From an uncultured Kangiella sp. (GTDB taxonomy: Bacteria; Pseudomonadota; Gammaproteobacteria; Enterobacterales; DSM-103792): a stretch of 10,906 nt of DNA. The translations under genes and the position numbers were made by a program. The notes beneath the pieces are model-generated. The model ran no database searches and was not told where the DNA came from. It saw only the letters and a list, made by a program, of their open reading frames with translations. The stretch spans positions 1 to 10,906 of the forward strand of contig CAMLNB010000119.1 of the NCBI GenBank assembly GCA_946481205.1, given 5' to 3'. Positions 5,202 to 10,906 of this stretch are shown in pieces. Within the stretch, counting starts at the first letter, position 1. Each line of letters starts with the position of its first letter.

Positions 5202-7487
5202 TTATGGTGTGCTGGCGCTCACCGCTGGTGCCGCTGGGCTTGCGTCTTTCGGGCCACCGAGATGGCGCTGGAAGAAATCGGTGATCTGACTGAACAAGTG
5301 CAAGCGCAGATCGCGACCGCTAATCCCATGCTTGCTACCAGGGTATAGCATCAGCTCGAACGGTTTGTTCTTGCGCTGCAGCACATTCATCAGCTCGGCG
5401 GCATGCAGGAACAGCACATTGTCATCGGCCATGCCGTGCACCAACAGCAGCTTGCCTTTCAGCTGTTCAACATACGGCATCACGGCGCTCTTGCGATAAC
5501 CGTCTTTGTTCTCATCCGGATGACCGAGATAGCGCTCGGTGTAATGGGTGTCATACCAGGCCCAATCGGTGACTGGCGCGACGGAGACACCGACATGGAA
5601 ATCCTGCGGCGCTTGCATCAGCATCATCAGGCTCATGTAACCGCCGTAACTCCAGCCGAACACACCGATGCGCTCGCCATCGACCTGCGGCAGGCTGCGC
5701 AAGAACGTCACGCCAGCTTGCTGATCCTGCACCTCGACCGCGCCAAGATGACGATGAATCGGCGCTTCAAACCGGACACCTCGGCGATTGGTGCCGCGAT
5801 TGTCGAGCGAGAACACAAAGAAGCCTTTCTGCGCCATCAGCTTGTGCCAGAAACCGTTGCGGCTATCCCAACTCTTTTGTACGCGGGCGCCGTGCGGACC
5901 GCCGTAAACATCAACAATCACCGGATACTTTTTGCCCGCTTCGAGCTTGGCCGGCTGGTACAGGCGATAGTACAAATCCTGGCCATCAGCGGCTTTGATG
6001 CTGCCGAACACCGGCTGCACATCGCTGTCGAGATACGGCGCGTACGGGTGGCTTTCGTTCAGGCTGTTATCGAGTAGCAGCGTTGCCAGGCTGCCATCGC
6101 GGCGATGCAAGCTGACCCGTGGCGGCTGACTCGGTGACGAGAAATCATCGAGAAACCATTCGCCATCATCAGACACGGTGGTGTTGTGCCAACCTTCGCC
6201 ACTGCTGACTTTCTGAATAGCTCCGCCATCCAGCGACACGGTATACAGATGCTGCTCCAGCGGCGAATCGGCGTAACCACTGAACCAGATCCGGCCGGCG
6301 GCTTCGTCAACCGCTTTGATTTCCTCGATCTGCCACGGCCCTTCGGTCAGCGGTTTGATCAGCTTGCCGCTGCGCTCGTAGAGATACAGGTGCTTGTAAC
6401 CGCTGCGCTCGGACGCCCAGATAAACTGCGGTTTGCTTTTCAGGAAACGCAGATCGGAATGCAGGTTGACCCAAGTTGGGCTGGTTTCACTGATCAGCGT
6501 TTGGCTGCGGGCACTGAGCGTGTCGTAGATGATCAGATCGAGCTTTTTCTGATCGCGGCTCTGGCGCTGAATGGCCAGCTGACGCGAATCCGGTAACCAA
6601 TCGACCCGCGCCAGATAAATATCCGGGTCCTTGCCCAAATCGATCCAGTTGATGTGGCCATCAAGCAGATCCAGCACGCCGAGCTGCACCTTCGCATTGG
6701 CTTTGCCGGCACGCGGGTAACGCTGACTGACCACGGTCAAGCCATCTTTGCCTTGCTCGTAGCGCTGCTCAATGCCAATCGCCGATTCATCCACTCGGGT
6801 GAAGGCCAGAAACTGATCGTTCGGCGACCACCAGTAACCGGTATCACGATCCATTTCTTCTTGGGCAACAAATTCGGCCATGCCGAACTTGATCGGACCG
6901 CCGCCTTCGAGCGTCAGCTGACGCTCACGGCCAGTGCTGGTATCGACAATGAACAAGTTCTGTTCGCGGACAAACGACACGAACCGACCGAGCGAAGAAA
7001 ATCGGACATCGGTGACATCGCCGCCTTCGCCAAGCACGCGGGTCGCATTGCTGCCGGCATCCGGCGTATGCAAATACAACTGGCCAGCAAGCGGGAACAG
7101 CAGCGATTGCCCGTCAGGCGACCATTGATAACTGACGATGCCGGAGCCGGTCACGCGCTGACGTTCGCGACGGGCCTGCTCTTCGGCCGACAGATTTTCT
7201 TCACCACCGGTCAACGCATTGGCATCGACCAGCATGCTGGTTTCGCCAGTGGCCGTCAGGTACTGCCACAGATCCAGCCGTTCACCTTCGCTGGCGCGCA
7301 AAAACGTAATGCGCTGGCTATCCGGTGAAATCGCCGGCGCTCGCAGCACCGGTCCGGACAGCGCCGGATCTTGATACAAGCGCTCCAGCGTCAACTGCTC
7401 AGCACGCACCTGACCTCCCATACCGCTGCCGACCGCAGCCAGCAGCACGACACGATTCAATACCACGCTCGCCCAACGCAACATCAT
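5202..7487 (-). CDS. Secreted dipeptidyl peptidase IV (peptidase family S9B)
   Basis: The product is about 761 residues, normal for bacterial DPP-IV. A signal peptide (hydrophobic core about residues 7-20, cleavage likely after QVRA) predicts export to the periplasm or beyond. The N-terminal part (about 35-490) is the beta-propeller with repeated SPDG/SPND-type blades. It carries the Glu pair in AQEEMDRDTGYWW (E210-E211) that in DPP-IV enzymes holds the substrate's free amino end. The C-terminal alpha/beta-hydrolase part has GWSYGGY (Ser613), HGMADDNV (Asp688) and SKHG (His720), a complete triad. The enzyme should release Xaa-Pro or Xaa-Ala dipeptides. Two adjacent ATGs (7487, 7484) follow an AAGG at about 7491-7494; the second has the better spacing. 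A longer frame reaches 7550, but the signal peptide argues for the inner start. The last 18 or so residues are an Ala/Pro/Ser-rich tail. Confidence 0.95.
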   Translation of the reverse strand: MMLRWASVVLNRVVLLAAVGSGMGGQVRAEQLTLERLYQDPALSGPVLRAPAISPDSQRITFLRASEGERLDLWQYLTATGETSMLVDANALTGGEENLSAEEQARRERQRVTGSGIVSYQWSPDGQSLLFPLAGQLYLHTPDAGSNATRVLGEGGDVTDVRFSSLGRFVSFVREQNLFIVDTSTGRERQLTLEGGGPIKFGMAEFVAQEEMDRDTGYWWSPNDQFLAFTRVDESAIGIEQRYEQGKDGLTVVSQRYPRAGKANAKVQLGVLDLLDGHINWIDLGKDPDIYLARVDWLPDSRQLAIQRQSRDQKKLDLIIYDTLSARSQTLISETSPTWVNLHSDLRFLKSKPQFIWASERSGYKHLYLYERSGKLIKPLTEGPWQIEEIKAVDEAAGRIWFSGYADSPLEQHLYTVSLDGGAIQKVSSGEGWHNTTVSDDGEWFLDDFSSPSQPPRVSLHRRDGSLATLLLDNSLNESHPYAPYLDSDVQPVFGSIKAADGQDLYYRLYQPAKLEAGKKYPVIVDVYGGPHGARVQKSWDSRNGFWHKLMAQKGFFVFSLDNRGTNRRGVRFEAPIHRHLGAVEVQDQQAGVTFLRSLPQVDGERIGVFGWSYGGYMSLMMLMQAPQDFHVGVSVAPVTDWAWYDTHYTERYLGHPDENKDGYRKSAVMPYVEQLKGKLLLVHGMADDNVLFLHAAELMNVLQRKNKPFELMLYPGSKHGISGRDLRLHLFSQITDFFQRHLGGPKDASPAAPAVSASTP

Positions 7488-7521
7488 TCGACCTTGCTCT
7501 ATCGTCGGCAGGAAAGCGCCT

Positions 7522-7550
7522 ATTCTGGCCAGCTGAGGCCGCTGAAACAA
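7522..7550 (-). promoter_or_regulatory. Weak candidate promoter for the DPP-IV gene
   Basis: On the minus strand TTGTTT (7550-7545) and CAGAAT (7527-7522) are separated by 17 bases. They match the sigma-70 boxes at 3 and 4 of 6 positions. Transcription would start near 7515, giving a leader of about 30 bases before the ATG. Confidence 0.25.
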
Positions 7551-7562
7551 CCGAAACTGTTG

Positions 7563-7593
7563 TCTGGGCTACTGGAATAACGGCTCGCCCAGA
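7563..7593. repeat. 7-bp inverted repeat in the DPP-IV / EamA divergent region
   Basis: TCTGGGC (7563-7569) and GCCCAGA (7587-7593) are exact complements with a 17-base gap. They lie in the 188-base region between the divergent starts at 7487 (-) and 7676 (+), just upstream of the weak DPP-IV promoter candidate. No T-tract follows on either strand, so a binding site is likelier than a terminator. Evidence is limited. Confidence 0.25.
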
Positions 7594-7640
7594 AACATTG
7601 GGTTTCCCGGCGGCCAATGGCGGCGCGACCTCAGATGCCG

Positions 7641-7646
7641 GATAAT
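7641..7646 (+). promoter_or_regulatory. Candidate -10 box for the EamA transporter gene
   Basis: GATAAT matches the -10 consensus at five of six positions and lies 29 bases before the ATG. No -35 match is present at 16-18 bases upstream (TGGCGG there), so support is weak. If real, the leader would be only about 20-25 bases. Confidence 0.25.
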
Positions 7647-7675
7647 GCCGCGTCTGCCCTCGCTGTAAGCCCACC

Positions 7676-8590
7676 ATGCACACCATTTCCGGCCGCTGGC
7701 AACTCGGTCTGCTGCTCTCGCTTTGCACCGCGCTGCTCTGGGGCGTGCTGCCATTGGCCCTGAAAACCCTGCTCGGCCAGCTCGATGCCGTCAGCATCAC
7801 AGCGTTCCGGTTTCTGACTGCCGCTGTGGTCATGGGCGTGTGGCTGCGCTGGCGTGGCCAACCGCTGCACTGGCGCGCGCTGCGCGACAAGAAAGTCTTG
7901 TTGTTGTTTGTCATTGCCGTGCTCGGCATTGTCGGCAATTACGTCTGTTACCTGATCTCAGTCGATCACATCAGCCCAGCCGGCGCCCAGACCTTGATTC
8001 AGATGGCGCCGCTGCTGCTGCTGCTCGGCAGTGTGCTGATTTACCGCGAACCGTTCGGTCGCGGCCAGTGGCTCGGCTTCGCGGTGTTTGTCGCCGGACT
8101 CGTGCTGTTTTTCAATCAGCGTATTGTCGCCATTGCCGAGCATCCCGGCTTCGTTGTCGGTCTGTTGTGGATGATTGTCGCGTCAATCACCTGGGCGGCG
8201 TACGCACTGGCGCAAAAAGCGCTGCTGAAAACCTGGCCCTCACCGGTGATCATGTACCTGATCTACATCGTCGCCAGTGTCTTGCTGCTGCCGTTCAGCC
8301 ATTTCTCGGTGCTGCCGGCGTTGGATGGCCTCGGCTGGGCGCTGCTCTTGTTTGCCTGCGCCAACACCTTGATCGCCTACGGTGCGTTTGCCGAAGCACT
8401 GGCGCACTGGGAAGCCTCGCGAGTCAGCGCGACACTGGCGCTGACACCGCTGATCACCATCGCCGCCGGCGCGCTGCTCAATCACTTGCTGCCCGGTAGT
8501 GTCGTACTGGAACCGCTAAACGCGTGGAGCTATCTCGGCGCCTTGATGGTGGTTGCCGGTTCGATGGCGGCCGCGCTACTGCGCAAATAG
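7676..8590 (+). CDS. EamA-domain (DMT superfamily) membrane transporter
   Basis: The product is 304 residues with ten predicted membrane helices arranged as two EamA repeats (about 10-145 and 158-303). This is the classic length and layout for the drug/metabolite transporter superfamily. The first repeat has the usual start (LLLSLCTALLWGVLPLALK) and the PLLLLLGSVLIYREP segment; the second has ASITWAAYALAQKALL and ends in VVAGSMAAALLRK. Members export amino acids, metabolites or drugs, and the substrate cannot be told from sequence. The ATG at 7676 is the only reasonable start: an in-frame stop lies at 7643-7645 and there is no start codon between. The ribosome binding site is poor (only TAAG-like bases). 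A GATAAT sits at 7641-7646 without a matching -35. It converges with the hydrolase gene 5 bases away. Confidence 0.93.
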   Translation: MHTISGRWQLGLLLSLCTALLWGVLPLALKTLLGQLDAVSITAFRFLTAAVVMGVWLRWRGQPLHWRALRDKKVLLLFVIAVLGIVGNYVCYLISVDHISPAGAQTLIQMAPLLLLLGSVLIYREPFGRGQWLGFAVFVAGLVLFFNQRIVAIAEHPGFVVGLLWMIVASITWAAYALAQKALLKTWPSPVIMYLIYIVASVLLLPFSHFSVLPALDGLGWALLLFACANTLIAYGAFAEALAHWEASRVSATLALTPLITIAAGALLNHLLPGSVVLEPLNAWSYLGALMVVAGSMAAALLRK

Positions 8591-8595
8591 CCGAT

Positions 8596-9513
8596 TCACT
8601 CAGCCAGGCGCGCCGCCAAACGGCGGTCGCGCTGGCGCAGAAAATCCTCAACCGCATCGGTATAAGCCGATGGCAGACCAAGCTGCAGATTGATGTCGCG
8701 ATGGCTCAGATCCTGCGGCAGCACCGTCACCACAGCACCAAGTGAACGCGCTTTGGTCGCGAAGGCTTGTGCTTGCTCGCAGGCAATCTCGCGACGCGTC
8801 GAACACACCGCCAACATCGGTGGCATCGCTGCCGTCAGCACGTGATACGGCGACGCGGCGCGCCAGACTTCGCGCTGGTCACCAAACGCCTTGTCGTATA
8901 AACGGAAGTGGCGCTTGTCCATGATGGCTTCAACATTGAACGCGGCACTGTCCAGTGCAACCGTTGCCAGTAGCGGTGCGATACCTGCGCGCTTGCCAAT
9001 CTCCGCCGATGCGCTGAGCAAAGCCACCAGATGCGCGCCAGCGGAGTGACCGATCAGCACGACGGCTGATGGGTCGCCGCCCCACTCCTTGGCGTGACGC
9101 TGCACAAATGCCACCGCTGCCGCGACGTCGTTGGCCTGCATCAACGGCGATGCCTCGGGCAACAATCGATAATTGACCGACAGCACGATAAAGCCTTTCG
9201 CCGTCCAGCGGCGGACCTTGTTCTCGACGACAGCTCGCGAGGCTTTGTCACCATGCGCCCAACCGCCACCGTGCACTAACACGAGCAATGGCGCATCGCG
9301 TGCTGCCGCAGGGCGATACCGATCCAGCCGCTGTCTGGGTTCGCTGCCATAAGCCAGATCGCGCTGCAGCTCAACGCCGGCCGGCAAGGCAAATGCCGCT
9401 ACGCTGTCCGAGCGGTCATCCTCTAACGCATCGCCAAGGACCGGATTCGGTATCGCGAAGCAGCACAGCAAGATCAAACCGAGAACGTGCTTATGCGTCG
9501 TTATCACAGCCAT
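8596..9513 (-). CDS. Secreted alpha/beta hydrolase, carboxylesterase-like
   Basis: The product is 305 residues. An N-terminal hydrophobic stretch (about residues 9-27, LGLILLCCFAIPNPVLG) predicts a signal peptide. The core shows the oxyanion motif HGGGW (81-85), the nucleophile elbow GHSAG (Ser157) and a late His in DLSHRD (His271), in the order of HSL/BD-FAE-type esterases. The strand that normally supplies the acidic residue reads VCSTRREIACEQA (236-248), where I see no Asp; Glu242 or Glu246 may serve. Esterase or feruloyl/acetyl esterase activity is plausible, with substrate unknown. The ATG at 9513 has AAGGG only two bases upstream; a GTG two codons later (9507) has better spacing and may be the true start. 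It lies downstream of aceF beyond a strong terminator, so it probably has its own promoter. Confidence 0.9.
   Translation of the reverse strand: MAVITTHKHVLGLILLCCFAIPNPVLGDALEDDRSDSVAAFALPAGVELQRDLAYGSEPRQRLDRYRPAAARDAPLLVLVHGGGWAHGDKASRAVVENKVRRWTAKGFIVLSVNYRLLPEASPLMQANDVAAAVAFVQRHAKEWGGDPSAVVLIGHSAGAHLVALLSASAEIGKRAGIAPLLATVALDSAAFNVEAIMDKRHFRLYDKAFGDQREVWRAASPYHVLTAAMPPMLAVCSTRREIACEQAQAFATKARSLGAVVTVLPQDLSHRDINLQLGLPSAYTDAVEDFLRQRDRRLAARLAE
8608..8632. repeat. GC-rich hairpin at the convergent EamA / hydrolase 3' ends
   Basis: GCGCG-CCGCC (8608-8617) pairs with GGCGG-T-CGCGC (8622-8632) as a 10-bp stem with one bulged T and loop AAAC. It starts 18 bases past the EamA stop and lies inside the last codons of the hydrolase gene. 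There is no T-tract on either side, so it is not a standard intrinsic terminator; it may slow or shield the EamA transcript end. Confidence 0.4.
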
Positions 9514-9575
9514 CGCCCTTCACAAACCGCCATACTTGAACGGACTCAACGCGCGACGATGAGATCGGTTGACAG

Positions 9576-9607
9576 AAAAAAGCCCAGGACACGCTGTGTC
9601 CCGGGCT
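9576..9607 (-). terminator. Intrinsic terminator after aceF
   Basis: AGCCCAGGACAC (9581-9592) and GTGTCCCGGGCT (9596-9607) form a 12-bp stem with one G-T wobble in the RNA and a 3-base loop. On the minus strand the stem is followed by a T-run (complement of 9576-9580). It sits 27 bases past the aceF stop and should end the pdh transcript before the hydrolase gene. Confidence 0.93.
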
Positions 9608-9634
9608 TCTTACAAGCGAATGTGCGAACCGTGC

Positions 9635-10906
9635 TTACAGCAGCAAACGGCGGATATCGGCAAGATTCTTCGCGAGATGGGTGATGAAGCGAGCACCGAC
9701 CGCACCATCGATAACGCGATGGTCGTACGACAGCGACATCGGCAGCATCAGCCGCGGCACGAACTGCTTGCCGTCCCAAACCGGTTTCATGCTGCTCTTG
9801 GACAGGCCAAGAATCGACACATTCGGCCAAGCCACGATCGGCGTGAAATACGTACCGCCAATACCGCCGAGTGACGAGATGGTGAACGTCGAGCCCTGCA
9901 TCGCATCGGCACCGAGTTTCTTGTCGCGCGCTTTCTTGCTGATCTCGGCCAGTTCTTCCGACAGCTGGAACACCGATTTCTTGTCGACATCGCGCACCAC
10001 CGGCACCACCAGGCCATCCGGCGTATCGACGGCGACGCCGATATGCCAGTATTTCTTCAGCACCAGTGTTTCGCCGTCCGGCGCCAACGAGGCATTGAAG
10101 CTCGGGAAGGCTTGCAGCGTGTTGACCACCGCCTTCATGACGAATACCAGCGGGGTCAGCTTGATGCCGCGCTTTTCCGCTTCGTCTTTCAGTGATTGCC
10201 GGAATGCTTCCATTTCGGTGACATCCGCATCTTCATGCTGGGTCACATGCGGAATGGTCAGCCAGTTACGGTGCAGGTTGACGCTGGAGACTTTCTGGAT
10301 CCGCGTCAGCTGTTTGGTTTCGACTTCGCCCCATTTGCTGAAATCAATGGTCGGCAGTTCCGGCATGCCGGCACCGCTGCTGGCCACCGGCTTCGGTCGA
10401 TTCAGTTCAAACTTGACGAAGGACTGAATGTCCTCCTTCATCACCCGACCTTTCGGCCCCGTGGCGTTGACCTTGGCCATGTCGACGCCAAGCTCGCGGG
10501 CAAAACGGCGAATCGCCGGCGAAGCGTGAACAATTTTCTCGCCCGCCGGACGACGCTCATACGGGTAATCCGGCACCGGTGCGGCGCGATCACCACTGAT
10601 CGCCGGCATCGCCGACGTTACCGTGCTCGTTGCGGCGCTGGACGCGCTCGCTGCCACACTCGGCGCGGTTGCCGGCACGGGCGCAGTCGCGGCACCACCA
10701 GCGACTTTGATCACACCAATCACGCTGCCTTGCGAAACCTTGTCGCCAACTTTCAGCGCAATCGACTCGACGACACCGCTGACCGGTGACGGCACATCCA
10801 TCGTGGCTTTTTCGCCTTCGACAACGATGAGCGTGTCATCTTTGTTGACGCTGTCGCCCACCTTGACGGCGATTTCGATCACATCGACATTCTTGGCGTC
10901 ACCGAT
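9635..10906 (-). CDS. aceF: Pyruvate dehydrogenase E2, dihydrolipoamide acetyltransferase (N-terminus cut by window edge)
   Basis: The open frame enters from the right edge and gives 423 residues to TAA at 9637-9635. E2 forms the core of the pyruvate dehydrogenase complex and transfers acetyl from lipoyl-lysine to CoA. The visible part starts inside a lipoyl domain; the lipoylated Lys is in EGEKATMD (visible residue 33). An Ala/Pro/Ser/Thr-rich linker (about 69-113) and an E3/E1-binding domain (about 127-164, HASPAIRRFARELG to GRVMKED) follow. The catalytic domain carries the DHRVIDG motif (His at visible residue 396). The catalytic sequence closely follows E. coli AceF from memory (IGVAVDTPDGLVVPV, FTISSLGG, PRLMLPMSLSYDHR). 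Only one lipoyl domain is visible; more could precede it. aceE would be expected upstream, beyond the right edge. A strong terminator follows. Confidence 0.96.
   Translation of the reverse strand: MGDAKNVDVIEIAVKVGDSVNKDDTLIVVEGEKATMDVPSPVSGVVESIALKVGDKVSQGSVIGVIKVAGGAATAPVPATAPSVAASASSAATSTVTSAMPAISGDRAAPVPDYPYERRPAGEKIVHASPAIRRFARELGVDMAKVNATGPKGRVMKEDIQSFVKFELNRPKPVASSGAGMPELPTIDFSKWGEVETKQLTRIQKVSSVNLHRNWLTIPHVTQHEDADVTEMEAFRQSLKDEAEKRGIKLTPLVFVMKAVVNTLQAFPSFNASLAPDGETLVLKKYWHIGVAVDTPDGLVVPVVRDVDKKSVFQLSEELAEISKKARDKKLGADAMQGSTFTISSLGGIGGTYFTPIVAWPNVSILGLSKSSMKPVWDGKQFVPRLMLPMSLSYDHRVIDGAVGARFITHLAKNLADIRRLLL

Noticed and set aside
5403..7328. Several plus-strand frames of 130-225 codons opposite the DPP-IV gene
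   Set aside because: They lie wholly antisense to a confirmed S9 peptidase with an intact triad and have no start signals or recognisable domains.
7325..7645. Plus-strand frame crossing the DPP-IV start and the divergent intergenic region
   Set aside because: It begins inside the antisense of DPP-IV, has no ribosome binding site, and its composition is not protein-like.

Overview
The window is an ordinary-looking chromosomal stretch from a Gram-negative bacterium, most likely a gammaproteobacterium. This is suggested by the moderately high GC, a lipobox OmpA/YiaD-type lipoprotein, Tat and Sec signal peptides, and a pyruvate dehydrogenase E2 very close to enterobacterial AceF. I see no rRNA, tRNA, CRISPR array, insertion sequence or phage gene, and no sign of horizontal transfer. 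It holds nine protein genes, two of them cut by the window edges, plus two convincing intrinsic terminators. No gap between genes exceeds about 190 bases.

Layout. At 1-989 (-, cut at the left edge) and 1165-2799 (-) lie two tandem TldD-family metalloproteases, each with a twin-arginine signal. They are about 85% identical over their shared 329 residues by my manual alignment. The 175-base gap between them holds a degenerate three-unit tandem repeat inside a long-range inverted repeat that touches the downstream ribosome binding site. Divergent from them is a MAPEG-family membrane protein (2951-3346, +). Its 3' end overlaps that of an unusually long RDD-family membrane protein (3340-4293, -). 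Upstream of the RDD gene on the same strand is an OmpA-like lipoprotein (4389-5042, -), closed by a strong terminator at 4346-4375. Next is a secreted S9 dipeptidyl peptidase IV (5202-7487, -). Divergent from it is a 10-helix EamA transporter (7676-8590, +), which ends 5 bases from a convergent secreted alpha/beta hydrolase (8596-9513, -). The right end carries aceF (9635 to the edge, -), followed by a strong terminator at 9576-9607.

The genes look like independent transcription units, not one operon: several are divergent or convergent, and two minus-strand units end in terminators. A loose theme is cell-envelope work and secreted peptide or ester hydrolysis (two exported TldD proteins, DPP-IV, esterase, OmpA lipoprotein). 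That grouping is inference only. aceF belongs to central metabolism, and the rest of the pdh operon should lie just beyond the right edge.

I did not find a convincing undescribed system. The most interesting items are the duplicated Tat-exported TldD pair, in which both copies keep the metal-binding motif, and the structured repeat-bearing leader between them. Next is the RDD protein with its Asn/Gln/Ala-rich tail and inserted coiled coil.
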